The position numbers and the translations under genes are program-made. From contig OY986437.1 of assembly GCA_963920525.1 (NCBI GenBank), positions 114,878,715-114,942,714 of the forward strand: a stretch of DNA of 64,000 nt. Direction: 5' to 3'. This stretch comes from Dichetophora obliterata (taxonomy: Eukaryota > Arthropoda > Insecta > Diptera > Sciomyzidae). A model generated the notes under the pieces. The model was not told the DNA's origin and did not search any database. It saw nothing but the letters and a program-made list of their open reading frames with translations. Each line of letters starts with the position of its first letter. Position 1 is the stretch's first letter. This document shows positions 39,460-52,164 of this stretch, piece by piece.

Positions 39460-41436
39460 TATTCCAGAATACATTTTTGGTTTGTTTTTAAATGCATCTT
39501 TTTATCGCGGAGTGGCATAAAAAAAGCATTATTTTTTAGCCGGTGTCAAGATATTTGGTTCCAATTTATTAAACAAAAAAATCAAAGTGTATATTAATAT
39601 GGGTACTTTAAAAGCAGTTAAAATTAAGGCATATCTTAGAAGATGTTTTTTAAAAAAATTTTTATGTATGGGAATTTCTAAACTGGCGATACGAACGAAT
39701 TGGGCGAAGAAATATTAAAAAAAAAATAAAAAAGTCTAATTTTTAAAAAGGTTTTCTCATATTTGCGTAGTAATTAAGTAGCACTATATTAAGTAAAAAC
39801 AATGCTAGCAATCGACACAAAGGATTTTAAGATACAAGCAAAAATATGTGCTGGCGTAACGTTACAAGAAACGGAAGTGATTTTTGACTTGGATTACATA
39901 ATTTGCAAAATTCTCTGAATTAGGCAAGACTTTTTGCATAAAACTTTTTTAGAAGGGTTTAAAATAGCATAAGTTTATTTCCAAGTGATCAAATTTAAAA
40001 ATCTTCTCTGGTTTTTTTATTAGACTTTTTGATCTGGCGTTACGTTACTTAAATTTTCATTGTAGTTGAATTGGGTAATTAAGTAATTATTAAGTAACGT
40101 ATTTATGTAATTTAGTAATAATCATGGTTAATAAATTTATGTAGTAATTGCTTAAGTTGATAAAATTAAACTGTTTCTCTTAGATAATATCATCAAATAA
40201 TAAGTTTTTAATAAGTTTTAATTTTTTGGTCATGGTAGACTTTTCTGTGGAAATGCGCATACACAAAATATTTAATTTTCATGTTAATTTTACGTCATCA
40301 GTTTAAGTCAAAAAAATGTTTTTTGTTTCTATATATTTTTTTATAGAGATGGCGCTGAAGTTGGTGTGCTTAAAAAAATCGAACCACACCGTAGATCGGC
40401 TCCAGATAGCCTGAAAATAAAAAACAGAAATGCATTTGAAAAAAGACTTTGAATGCACATTTTTACCACGATGAAAATACGGAAAATTAGGAAAATTATA
40501 AAGTGCGAAAAATAAGTAAAAAAAATGTACGTTACTTTTGACCATATAAAAACTAGAAAAATTTTCCAAAGACGTATAGAATTACAGTACGAACAGATAA
40601 AAAAAATTATTTAAATTGGTCGATTAGCTTGTTTGCAGTAGTGCAGCCCGTTTTGAAAAGTATGTTCCGAGAAAAACGTTTTTGAAGTAACTGTGTTTAG
40701 TTAAAGCTAATCCGGCGCACCGGATTTTAAGCACGGTATAATCTGTATTATAAGCAGGATTGATTATATATATTTTTTTAAATATTCTTGAATAGCTGTA
40801 CAACAATAATCAATTAAAAAATAATTTGATTTTCAAAAAATTGTTTGCCTAAAATCTCCCTTAAGTTTGGTTCAATAGGAAAAATTGAGCTCGACTTTTT
40901 AAAAAACCCTTTTGATCCTCGTGGAAAAATCTTGCATGGAAATGCAAAAGCAATTTTTCAGTAAGCATATTTAGGAAGTAAGCATAACAGAAACATAAAT
41001 TTTTATGCACAAAATATTGGAAAAATTTATGATTTTCTTAATTTTTTTTTTGTGCAAATGATAGGATTAAATATGTTAAGTGCTAAACCATAGTAAAAAC
41101 AGCTTTTTACAATTTTTTTTTATGGAAACAAGAAATAAAATAACATTTTTCTAAAAGTAAATTCGAAAACCTACTGAAGCAGGTATGACATAATATATGG
41201 AACGTGGTTTGGATGATTTTGTATTCATTTAAGGGACATTTTATCTAATTTTTGTCGAAATTTTTGGAGTTTTTTAAGAAAAGCTTGTGAAAAAACGATT
41301 AGAGATATTTAAGTAAATATTTTTTTATTGCATAAGTATTAAAATTAACAAAACAATTTTTCGTGACGTCACTTCCGCGTCATGCGTTTTTCTGCAAGCA
41401 TGTTTATTAAAATTAGTGTGCAAGATTGCGTAATAA
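39460..41436. other. AT-rich sequence, nothing recognised
   Basis: No ORF beyond AT-rich noise, no inverted ends and no match to other repeats of the window. Confidence 0.4.
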
Positions 41437-43368
41437 CTACACTGTGCGTCAATTTAAAACTTTTTGTTGTATCGTAGATACCACTGATTGCTTGTAGTAG
41501 AGGAGTACTCCCAGAACACGACCTCATACTCCGTTTTGTCGTAGAGAGTCTAAATTTTTTTAAGTGGACAATTAATTCTGAAAGTAGGAGCATTTCAAAT
41601 TTTTATTATATATTAAAATGAGAAAAAAAAAACATAAAGAAGCTTGCAAGAGATTCATTTGCCTAATAAAAATGTTTGGGTAAGAAGATAAAGGTATTTC
41701 CTATTCTTCCTGATCCACCAATCTTTTCATTTATATTTTATATTTTTTTTATATTTTATATTGGATGAATTTCATTTAAAAATCGAGATAAAACTGAAAT
41801 TTTGAACCCGACCATCTCAGATATCGATGAAATTTTGTTCATAGCTAAATTTGATCAATACAAACAAACTCTCATTTTTAGAAATGACTGTTTTGCGATT
41901 TTTTGGGCGTGGCACAGTGGGAAAGTTTTCGAAAAAACGCGAACATGGTCAAAAAGAGCTCAATTTAAACTACAATAACTCAGAATCGGCTGAACCGATT
42001 TCCATGATCTTGGTATCATTAAAATATATTTTAACAGGCTTTATGACACGTTAAAAAAAATAACACTGTAAAAAATTTATAAAAAAAGAAAATTTTAACT
42101 AACGAAAAATCCAAAAAGATCAAGGGTTTTTTTACAGTGTATTACTTTTATAGAAAGGTTTATCCTTCACCTATACCATATCAAAAAATAAAAATGGGTT
42201 CTTTTTTAGTTTTTTTTATATAATATTTTAAGTAGTGTCACTTCTAGTAATTGCCCTTATATTTTATATTTACAGGTAAAATAAATAAACATAGTCCTAG
42301 GAAAATGAATATGTTTTAACCCCAATTTTTTAAGTAGTGTCACTTCTAGTAATACGTACCGAAAGTTTTCGAAATAATTCGAATAACAGTGAAAATATCA
42401 GGTCACATTCTTACACATTTACAAAATAGTTCAACAATTATAACATTTTTTAAATATTTACAAATAAAAAACCATCAACAATTGTTTATATTATTTGCCA
42501 TGTTTTTATTAAATTGTGTTTTATTTTATTTACATTTTTTTAAGTTAATTATTTGTAAGAAATTTTGCGCTGCTCAAATTTGGCACAGTCAGAATATCTG
42601 CGCACATGTACAAAAGTTTCATTTATCGGAATGAATGAATGAAAGCCTTGAGTTCCTGTTATAGTTTGAGCTTCTTTATATCTTGAAAATAGCTTTTCTT
42701 TAACGTTGTTGTATTCGTCAGCATCTGCGTAAGCAACTTGTATGGTGGTCTTATATGTTTCTGATGCCCAGTGATAGAGTTGCCTCGTTGTCTGGATTTA
42801 ATTTTTATTTGCAATACTATAATTTCGAGCACCTCTCTTCAATGTTCCTCCGATTCCATCACATGCAGATTTTCCGTGACTGGTAGCATAAAAGTGCCAT
42901 TCAGCGTCAATACCAAAATCAGATTTGTGATGGCATAAATTAATGAAGTTATATTTATTTTTATATTGTGCTCCTGCACCATTTGATACGTAAATGATTT
43001 TATTAATATTGTTGGTTATATTGGCCTTCACGAACTGTATCATTTTTGAAATGTATAGATGAACTGCTATACTATCATGGGTATTGCAATCAGATATTAT
43101 GGCGAAGCTTTTATGAGTTAATATATCGTTGTCTGAAAATAAACAAACAAAGGAAAAAAACAAATAAATAAAAAATATTAAATATTTTGATGAGTGTGGA
43201 TGGATGTGTTTACTAATACCAAAATATTAAAATAATTACCTTTGTAATAAATTACGAACGGATGTATTGTAGCCTGATCATTATTCCAATAGTTTCCTTG
43301 CACGGCATCTTGTACAAGAAATGTATAATTTTCAGCAAAGTCCGTTTGAATTAACATTTCTCCTGATA

Positions 43369-44660
43369 CGAAGGGTGCCTTTTATATTTCGGGATTAGAG
43401 AACAAAAACAAATATTAATCATCGAAAATCACTTTATTGTTTTTCAAAATATTCTCCATGAAGATCTATACACTTTTGCATGCGTTTGAATCAATTGTCG
43501 AAACACTTTTGCCACTCTGATTAAGGTATCTCCAAAACATGCATTCTGAATGCCGCAACCGCTTCTTCGGGCGTCGAAAATCGTTGTCCACGCAGTTTAT
43601 TCTTCACGGTTGGGAATAAAAAGAAGTTATTCGGTGCCAAGTCAGGACTATACGGCGGATGACCCATCAAATCGATGTTTTGGGTGATCAAAAATGCAGT
43701 TGTTTGAGCCGATGTGTGAGAGCTCGCATTGTCGTGGTGAAGAGTGATCCGTCTTCGGCGGTTGGTTTTCCTGATTTCTTGGAAGACAACTGGCAAACAA
43801 ATGGTTGTGTACCACTCAGAGTTGACTGTTCTGCGTTGTTCTAGTGGTACGGTTGCGACATGTCCATATTTTCCGAAAAAACAGGCGACCATTTGCTTGG
43901 AAGTGCTTCGTGCGCGAACAACTTTTGTTGGATTTGGCTCATCTTGAAACACCCATACAGTCGACTGCTGTTTACTTTCGGGCTCATACGCATAAATCCA
44001 CGATTCATGACCTGTCACGATGTCATAGACGTGTTTCGAAGCACCGCGATCGTATTTTTTGAGCATTTCCTTCGACCAATCGACACGAGCCTTTTTTTGA
44101 GCGATTGACAAATTGTGTGGGATCCAACGCGAACAAATTTTTTTGACAATCAAATGTTTACGCAATATTGAATGTATGCTGGTCCCACTTATGCCTAAGG
44201 TTGCCTCAATCTCACGATAGGTAACATGACGATCTTCCAATATCAGTTCGCGCACAGCATCAATGGTTTTCGGAACAACAGCTGATTTCGGACGACCTTC
44301 ACGAAATTCGTCTTGGAGTGAACTACGACCACGATTGAATTCACCATACCATCGATAAACACTGGTCCTTGATGGAGCTTCATCGCCAAAAATTGAATTA
44401 AGTTCATCCATGCACTGTTGCTGTGTTAATCCACGTCGAAAGTTGTAAAAAATAATCGCACGAAAATGTTCACGATTTAATTCCATTTTTGGACCGAGAG
44501 GAATCTTTTAAGTTACTATAAACAACACAAATAGCGCTCGTATGTCAAAACGTACTGAGTACGTATAAGCCAACAAATGTCAAACTTTGCGATAGAGCTT
44601 TCAGTTGACAGATTGCAACACTAGGGTTGCCAAATCCCGAAATATAAAAGGCACCCCTCG
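43369..44660 (-). mobile_element. Full-length DD34D mariner element
   Basis: Length is 1292 bp. The ends are CGAAGGGTGCCTTTTATATT and, inverted, CGAGGGGTGCCTTTTATATT (27 of the first 28 bases agree), with TA on both sides (43367-43368 and 44661-44662). It is inserted in the coding region of the larger element. Size, ends and target site are those of a typical insect mariner. Confidence 0.9.
43434..44486 (-). pseudogene. Mariner transposase with mutated catalytic residues
   Basis: The frame begins MELNREHFRAIIFYNFRRGL and runs 321 residues to a premature TAA after HVLEIP. After it the same frame continues SEWQKCFDN(stop)FKRMQKCIDLHGEYFEK to the natural end at 43434, so two stops truncate the last 27 residues. 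The HTH pair lies at about 1-110 and the linker WIPHNLS at 121-127. The first catalytic aspartate is replaced by histidine (VTGHESW, H160), the second is intact (HHDNASSH, D252) and the third is asparagine (YSPDLAPNN, N287). The 34-residue spacing is kept. With two of three metal ligands lost the protein cannot catalyse transposition, even though the frame is long. It resembles mariners of the mellifera type in insects. Confidence 0.9.
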
Positions 44661-47049
44661 TAACAGCGCCGCTCTTTTATTGCTGATAAATTCATATTGT
44701 CGCTTTGCTATGAAATGATGCGGAATCAGAACTTTGATGTGTTTAGTAAAATCGCTGACCACCAACCCATGATTCTGGGTTGGTGGTTAACGTTTCCAGA
44801 ACACATCTAATCGTTGTATTCCACTTTTTGTATATTATTTCTTCAGTTTGGTTATTTTCAAAATGTTTTAGCATATGCGTTTTTTAGATTATTTCAATTT
44901 TTGAAGCAGTGACCACACATTGAAACGCAACACTCGCTTTTTTCTATGTCACCATTACAAAAAACGAATTTGAGAACATCTTTGTAGTCGGTAAATGTGC
45001 ATTCTCTTTCAATTCAAATTGATTTTAAGCCACTTTTTTCATACATCAATTTCATATTCTGATGCAATGTGCATACACAGATATTTTGCTGGTTTCCAAT
45101 TCCAAGTTTCATACAGTTTTTTGGCCATAACATTGTTAATTTTGTAAAACCCACTTCGGCCAAGGGATGTTTTTTTTTAAATTCGTAGTAAGATTCGCGT
45201 AGTGAAGATAACATCAGTCTTTTTTTAACTTTTTCACGTAAGTTTCCTTGTTTAACAGTAATTGAATCTTGTGATCCTGGCATCATTCGGCTAACTCATA
45301 TTGATTGGTAAGAGAGATAAAAGTTTTTGCTTTTCCAAAAGATTTGAGCTGTTCTCTATTTGATATTTGATGTTTTGCAAAATTTCTTCGTAAATGGCTT
45401 TGACGTTTTCAAGTTGCGCTGACAAATCAGACAATGGATCAGCTCCAAGTGAATCTGCTACATTTTCCGAAATTTGCAGTGATTTTCTATTTCTGTATGT
45501 ATCTCGTTTGATATATTTCCTCTTAAGAGGCGACATTTGGTTTGGTAGATGAGGAATAATATGATCATTTATATTTTCAATGAGTTCGTTGCTTTCGATG
45601 TTTGCATTACGGCTGGTACAAGTTGGAAGTTCATTCAATTCTTCGCTAATTTCATCGCTGGGCGTTGTTGGTAAATAATTTGAAACTTCATTCTGCTCCA
45701 CGTTGGATTCATTACGACTGCGCGCTTTTCTCAGTGTATTCCGTCAAGTTTCGCAAATACGGCTACAATGAATGCTGGCGACAGCTGGAAAATATTCAAT
45801 TATATTTGCAGCCTCGTTTTCACTTATTTTACGAAGCGAAGCGCAACACTTATTAGATATTTTTATGCATCTGTACTTATTGTTTGAATTCATATTCACT
45901 CAAATTTTTAAAATATACGCGTAAAAATTGTAATGGGATATCTTGGCTTCTCGAAACTGTTTTTAATTATGAATTTCGGTAGGTTCATCAGGTGCATTTA
46001 TATAGCAATTTTTAAGGCAAGCAAGAACTTTTTGGGGTTAAAACATATTCATAATTTTCCTGGGACAATGTTTATTTATTTTACCTGTAAATATAAAATA
46101 TAAGGGCAATTACTAGAAGTGGCACTACTTAGAAAATTATATAAAAAAAAACTAAAAAAGAACCCATTTTTATTTTTGGATATGGTATAGGTGAAGGATA
46201 AACCTTTCTAAAAAAGTAATACACTGTAAAAAAAACCCTTGATCTTTTTGGATTTTTCGTTAGTTAAAATTTTCTTTTTTTTATAAATTTTTTGCAGTGT
46301 AATTTTTTTTAAACGTGTCATAAAGCCTGTTAAAATATCTTTTTAATGATACCAAGATCATGGAAATCGGTTCAGCCGATTCTGAGTTATTGTAGTTTAA
46401 ATGGAGCTCTTTTCGACCAATTTCGCTTTTTTCGAAAACTTTCCCACTGTGCCACGCCCAAAAAATCGCAAAACAGTCATTTCTAAATCTGAGGGGGTCG
46501 GGTTCAATGCATCTCGATTTTTACATGAAATCCATCATTGGAGGAAAGGGCCTCCATCGTGTTCCTTAGCTAATTTCACAAAGTAATTTCACAAAAAAAG
46601 TTGAATAAGATTACAAAGTTTTTGAAACAATGCTTAAAATAACTTCTGGGCACTTGATTGGCCTTAAATGCATGCTTAAGTATATCGTCGTCTACTATAC
46701 ACATGTAGAAGAGATCATGACTAAACAATGCTATTTAAAATAAACATATTGAAACAAACAAGTAACAAAAAAAATTGATATGTTTGTAAAAAAAAAAGTG
46801 TGAACAGTGGTGGATCGGGAGGAATTGGGAATGCTTCCATACATTTTTATTGGCAAATGAATCCTTTACAAACTTCTTTAATTTTTATCTCATTTTCTTC
46901 CTCATCATGCAGGCACCACCTACAGAATAAATTGACCATTTATAAAAAAATTTAACGGCAAAACGAAGTATGAGGTCGTTTTCTGGGAGTGCTTCTCTAC
47001 TAGAAACAAGTAGTGCTTTCTCCGATACATTTTGGCTGTCGCACTGTGC

Positions 47050-47309
47050 TATTATACCGATTTACTTCAAAATTGTTGAGTAATTAAATAAAAAAAATGC
47101 TGACTTCGAGGTTTTTTTTATAGTCCTCAAAAAAATTTGACAGCTACTTTTGTCCTAAAATGTTTTTGAATTTTAGCTTTACGTAGCCGCCATTTTGTTT
47201 CTAATTAATTTTTTTGAAAAAACTCTTAGTCAGCCACTCAAATTATAAATTTACAACCGAAATCTTTCAGGCTGGTTTGTTGAACAATTACTGAATATAA
47301 GGAAATGCA
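47050..47309. other. Unassigned flank of the large transposon
   Basis: No feature recognised. Confidence 0.3.
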
Positions 47310-47400
47310 TGATTGCTAGGTGGCCGTAGTCCACTGAAAGAGTAAGCGGCCCGTAAGCTAAAAAACCGTGGTTCAAGCCCCAACTAAGATAGAATATATT
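47310..47400 (+). mobile_element. SINE head fragment
   Basis: 'aggtggccgtagtccactga', then 'gcggcccgtaagctaaaaaa', and B box 'gtggttcaagccccaactaa'. The order and text match the head of the SINE at 53288. The body is absent. Confidence 0.65.
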
Positions 47401-47482
47401 TTTTTTGTTATTAGTTAATATCAGAGTTGTAAAATCAACATTTATATATATAATTTTAAGTACAACTGAATAACTACACAAG

Positions 47483-48127
47483 AATGCATTCAATGAATAC
47501 AAAATTGATTTATAAATAACATTTTCAATTCACATTCATTTTTACAAAATGATTTATTATTCATTTCAATTATTCATTTTCGTTATTTAGAATAATGAAT
47601 TAATTTTTTTTATTCATTTGAATGTTATTCGCAAAGAATGCAATTCACAAAGAATTTCAGAATTTTCAATTATTCTTTTTTATTCACTATTCATTTTTTA
47701 TTCGTTGTGAATTTTTTATTTATTATTCTTTTGGTATTCAATATTTATTTTTTATTCATTATTGATTTTTATTCATTATTCATTTGTTATTTTATTCATT
47801 TTTAATTTATGGCTTAGGACTAAAAAATGAATAATGAATAAAAACTGAATAATGAATAACAAATGAAAAAAAAATTAATAATGAATAAAAAATGAATAAT
47901 AAATGAAAAATGAATAATGAATAAAGAAAGAATAAATGAAAATTCTGAAATTCTTCGTGAATAGCATTCTTTGTGAATGATATCAAATGAACAAAAAAAT
48001 TACTAATTATTCTGAATAACGAAAAAGGAATAATTGAAATAAATAATTAATAATTTTTTTAAAAATGAATGTGAATTAAAAATTTTGTTTATAAATCAAT
48101 TTTGCGTTTATTGAATGCATTGTTATT
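47483..48127. mobile_element. Foldback element made of ATTCATT-rich arms
   Basis: Left 'gcattcaatgaatacaaaat' then 'tgatttataaat' is mirrored by 'atttataaatcaattttgcg' then 'tttattgaatgc' at 48127. Arms of about 300 bp are dominated by 'attcatt' and 'aatgaat' runs. The axis is near 47812. No ORF. Confidence 0.7.
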
Positions 48128-48282
48128 TCGTTATTCAATGATTCACTTTTTTCTGGACAAAATCAAATTGATCAAAATTTTTACATCTCTGGTAAATGTA
48201 ACAAATCTATTTGTACAATATACATTTGTTTTTATACGAATACGAATAAAATTTTTGTTATATGTACCAAACTATGTCAATC

Positions 48283-48652
48283 TACCCAGCAGCGGATTTG
48301 CCAGTGGCTACCATAGAACTAATATAGAATAAATTACCAGGTAAGGAAGCATTACTTTTTTCAAAAAGTAATGCGTCTGCATATAGCAGAAGTAATTAAC
48401 TCATACCTCATTACCTGTAATGTAGCATACAAGGAAAAGTAATGCAGTGATTTTTATAACTTAATACAAGTAGTATGTTACTCCATAACTTCTAGGTAAT
48501 GCTGAAGGGAGGCGATCACTTACCTCCTATCTCATTCAATGTTAAATGTAAGGCCTTTTATGCATAGTAAGGTAATATAGTCGGAAGTAGTGGTCATTAC
48601 AAGGTAATTGATGCTTCATATATTCGGAATATATTCCATCCGCTACTGGGTA
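48283..48652. mobile_element. 370-bp MITE with TACCCAGCAGCGGAT ends
   Basis: TACCCAGCAGCGGAT at 48283 is inverted at ATCCGCTACTGGGTA (48638-48652). The interior has many 'ggtaatg' motifs in both orientations and no ORF. Confidence 0.65.
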
Positions 48653-48781
48653 CTAATCCTATTCGTGACTGAAAACCATGAATAAAATTCATAGAATGGA
48701 CGCAGTTATTAGTAATATTTGCACACAAAATTTTTCGAGTGTAAGAATACGTATTGAAAAGTGCCTGTGGTAAAACATATT

Positions 48782-49557
48782 AATGGTATTCACTACATTT
48801 GTTAAGCCCTGCTAACTTGCTAAACTTAACAAATTTGTTAACTCCTGTCAAAATTTTGTTTCGGAAAAGACTTAGCAGCTTGTTAGCAAGTTAACAAGCT
48901 CAGCACCGTGTTTTTGTTTAGCAGATACCATTTGTTAAGTCTGAAACGTCAAAGTTATTGATTGTAGTGATGAATCGTTTTGTGAATGAGTTTTAACAAG
49001 TACTAAATTATTTATGATTTGCAGCTTTAAAGTCTTCAAACTTCCCTTTTTTAATAATAAACAAAAATTTTGTAAAGATGTTGGTAGAGATTTAAGACAT
49101 TTCAAAGTTTCTGAGTAGCAAATGTATCAAAAGTGTTAACGCACTGTAATATAAAAATAAAAATACATTTTTGGTTACTGAGTACTGGTTATACGAGATA
49201 TTAAAACCACAGATCTATTGCTACATTGAAAGTTGCCAAATTAACATTTGCAAACAATTTTTGCAAAATATTTGCAATTTATTTATTTATAAATGGTTGA
49301 AGTGAGAAAGTTATATTTCTATTTAATTAAGCTTTATTATTTATTTATTAGCCAAGTGCAAATAAACGCCGTCGTTTGATTTTGTAATAATTCAGTTTTT
49401 TTCAATTTTAAGCTGTAGAAGTCTTCCAGCTGATTTTGACATATCAGTTTAGCACTTGATTGTAAAATGTCTTAGCAGGTACGTTCACATCAACAGCTGC
49501 TAACTTTAACAATTTAGCAGTTTAGCAGGACTTAACAAATTTTAATGAATACCATTA
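48782..49557 (-). mobile_element. TAATGGTATTCA-ended MITE, copy 2
   Basis: This is the inverse of the element at 8028-8569 over almost its whole length. About 190 bp of unrelated AT-rich sequence (about 49207-49395) is present only in this copy. The ends 'aatggtattcactacatttg' and 'aatgaataccatt' are inverted. Confidence 0.65.
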
Positions 49558-49589
49558 CTATTTAAAAATGCATGCATGGTGTAGCTCAG

Positions 49590-50000
49590 CTTTATTTTTT
49601 TTTATTTATTTATTTTATTATTTATTAATTTAACATTTCGTTTCTAATACAAAAAGATAAATTTCTTATTACAGCATTAGACATAATTAAACTTGACTTT
49701 AAGACATTGAGATTTATTAATAATTAATTTAGATAGAACATTTAGAATATATAAAAACAAGATAAAATAAATTAATTCAAATTAATATAAATATAAATTA
49801 CAAGAACAAGTTTAAACAATTTATTTGACACTCCTTTGGCCAAAGCCAGTTTAAATTAAGACTTAATAACTGAATAATTGGAGAAAAAGGAAATAATTAT
49901 AAAGTGGAGAAATAAGCATAAAGTTTTACCTTAAATTAAATAAATTTATAAATAAACTTTAAAAAAAGGATTTTTGAGTTCTCTTCAAAATATATTAACA
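49590..50000 (-). repeat. Possible LINE 3' UTR
   Basis: A 'ttttatttatttattttatt' block followed by AT-rich sequence resembles the start of the minus-strand LINE tail at 14770. No coding remnant is attached. Confidence 0.3.
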
Positions 50001-50335
50001 TTTAAAATATCGTCATATAAAATCAAAAAAGCCGTAAGTTTCGATAAATTCAAAGTCGACTTTTTGATTGATTATTGATGCACTTAATCAAAATACATGT
50101 TCTTGCTAAATTGTACACTTCTACAAATAAAAACGACGTTTTTAGTAAAAAATTTCTGAAATCCCTAAGTTTGAGCGCAACATACACTTACAATTTAGAA
50201 AGTTTTTTGCCTCTCCCGTAAAATTTTTTAACTGTAGCTTACGGCTTTTTGATTTAATATGAAGATATTTAAAAAAGTTCACAGCCTAGAGGAGAGCAAG
50301 TGCCCCCCTTCCCCCTGTGGACGCCCATGTACATT

Positions 50336-50581
50336 ACTCTAGCACGGCTGTACAATGGGTTAAAGTGTTATCACTGTCAAATTGCAATGTGAGGATCATT
50401 TTATACTAAATCATGAAAAGTTACTAAAATTAGATTGTTGAATAGAAACCACGCTCTAGGCTCTTAAAATGAGTATATCAAAAGGTTTTTATTCAAACTG
50501 GTCTTAACATTATTAAAAAGATCTTTAAAGCCTATGTTTAGCCCAACCAGGGGCAATTGATTTTCGGGGGACAATCACTAG
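50336..50581 (+). mobile_element. Helitron-like 3' end, copy 1
   Basis: A 246-bp segment ends in ATTTTCGGGGGACAATCACTAG followed by T. It is repeated directly at 55871-56110. CTAG preceded by a short G/C hairpin is the usual Helitron 3' end; in this copy the hairpin is degraded. Confidence 0.45.
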
Positions 50582-51085
50582 TATATCTTTAATACTATTA
50601 TTTTATATCAATCAACTTCGAATAAAGAAAAATGCATGTATTGGCTAGCAGATTGTCCTATGGAGAATTACCAGACGGAAAAACTTACTTGAAAGGTTTT
50701 CTAAACTGACAGTACGGTGAAATAAAGGTGGCCAAAAACATCGAGAAAGTGAAATAAAATTTATTGGTATCTGTGTTACTGCTGCATTAGAGTAATAAAA
50801 CTTTTTCAAAAATTAGTTCTTTCGAGTTTGGGTCATAGCTTAAACATTTTTAGATCTAATACACCACTGTATTCAGTATTTTCATCAAAAAATAATATTT
50901 AACGAAACTGCTTATAAATATTTTGCGTGGCAATTTCCGTTTTTTTCATAGCACCTCTTAAAAACAGAATTTATAAAATATTTCCTATTTTTTATATAAA
51001 TTCGCTTATATCTTGCAAACCAATTACCGTAGCCAAAAAATAACGTCAAATTCGAGTTAAACCATTTATTTGACAAGGAGTAGGC

Positions 51086-51657
51086 TTGGGTAGTTCACGA
51101 ACGAACTAGTTCAATTGAACTATTCGCACTCATAAACTACGTCAACTAGTTCGTTGATTCTCGTTCTTTTAGTTCAATCCATTTTACAGCGAGTCAGATC
51201 GAAATGAACGAGAAAAAATTTATTTAACAATGGGTTTAGTCCGTGCCGATACAGTTTTTCACTAATGAACGGTAAAAAAAAACTTTTGGAATAAAAAATC
51301 TATGTGGCAAATATTGTGTGAAATGCCCCATATGTAGTATTTTAATGTAAATTCCTGCTATGTCCACAGTTATCGATTGATTCGTTCATATAGTTCGTTT
51401 CATTTTATAGACCTGATCACGAACGAGTAAGCAAAACGAACTAAAATACCTATTGAACTAAAAGATATAACGGGCTAACATACATAACGATCCAAGACAC
51501 CAAACGAACTTTACGACCTAACGAACTAACAACATGAACGAGTGCACGAAACGAACGAAATAAATGAACTAAAAGAACTATGTATATGAAAGAACTAGTT
51601 CGTTAAACTTAACTGAACTAAAAAGAACGATTTTTTAGTGAACTAAAATGCTCAAGA
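51086..51657. mobile_element. MITE rich in AACGAAC/GAACTA motifs
   Basis: 'cttgggtagttcacgaacga' at about 51086 is weakly mirrored by 'gtgaactaaaatgctcaag' at 51657. Sub-terminal 'aactagttc' palindromes occur near both ends. No ORF. Confidence 0.5.
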
Positions 51658-51659
51658 CT

Positions 51660-52164
51660 AACAAGGAGAATGACTTTTAAAAGAAGTTATAGAATTAAAA
51701 ATACATTAACATTCCATTTTTAACGTTAGCATAAAAAAATGTTATGTGAAAATGTAAAAAACGAGTTAAAGTGACCTCTAAACATTAACATTTTTCAATA
51801 AAATTTTCAGGAACTTATTTTTAAACATTATCGCAACTATTTCCGCAAATACTTTCTTAATTTTAAAAAAAACTAAACCTTAATTTTTCTGGTCACTCTA
51901 ATGTATACGTTAAAAAATTTATCCAAGAAAAAATTTAATAAAACATCTTGAAAATTCTTGGAGACACAGTGGTTTCTAAATATAAGTTGTCCGAGCTTGG
52001 CGAGTCATACTAGTATGTAATAATTCTCTTTCAGCAAGAATTAAGGTTAACATACAAATTGGTAAATTGAGCTTGATGCATAACTGAAAGTCGAACGAAG
52101 TCGACAAAACATTAAGCAAGTACAGTATACATAAGAAAAGAAATGTAAAATTTACCAGTTAAGA
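51660..52164. other. Unassigned AT-rich sequence
   Basis: No repeat ends found. A minus-strand AATAAA lies at about 52167-52172 and could end the transcript of the 52549-52827 ORF. Confidence 0.35.

Larger units (their letters stand above)
42549..45893 (-). pseudogene. Transposase-type protein of an unnamed family, decayed and split by a mariner
   Basis: Order on the minus strand: from ATG 45893, NKYRCIKISNKCCASLRKIS then HCSRICET, a Cys/His cluster, followed by a TGA and RNTLRKARSRNESNVEQNEV. A coiled segment (LSAQLENVKAIYEEILQNI) follows. After a shift come RLMLSSLRESYYEFKKKHPL, KNCMKLGIGNQQNICVCTLH, and a second Cys cluster ECCVSMCGHCFKN. Beyond the mariner come IQTDFAENYTFLVQDAVQGN YW, a 107-bp intron (43239-43133), SFAIISDCNTHDS, YVSNGAGAQYKNKYNF, EWHFYATSHGKSACDGIGG, an in-frame TAA at 42798, and HWASETYKTTIQVAYADADE to the end. 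The D in TDFAENY and the acidic or H residues of EWHF look like DDE-type positions; the second site has N in SNGAG. The family is known to me only as unannotated transposon proteins. The same family is seen at 26.1 and 30.3 kb. Confidence 0.65.
41440..47049 (-). mobile_element. Large transposon with ~0.9-1.0 kb inverted terminal repeats and an uncharacterised transposase
   Basis: The left arm (41440-42328) recurs inverted at the right (46028-47049). Matching blocks include 'tcccagaacacgacctcata' near 41510 with its inverse near 46980, and 'gtgggaaagttttcg' near 41920 with its inverse near 46440. 'aagtagtgtcacttctagta' at 42230 has its inverse at 46115, and the inner ends meet at 'ttttaacccc'. 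The right arm has about 230 extra bases (46565-46800). Outer ends read CACTGTGCG and, inverted, CACAGTGCG, and CTA lies on both sides, which may be a 3-bp duplication. The gene runs on the minus strand between the arms. A mariner at 43369-44660 interrupts it. Confidence 0.75.

Noticed and set aside
43659..44108. Four overlapping plus-strand ORFs
   Set aside because: They are antisense shadows of the mariner transposase, which has full family similarity on the minus strand.
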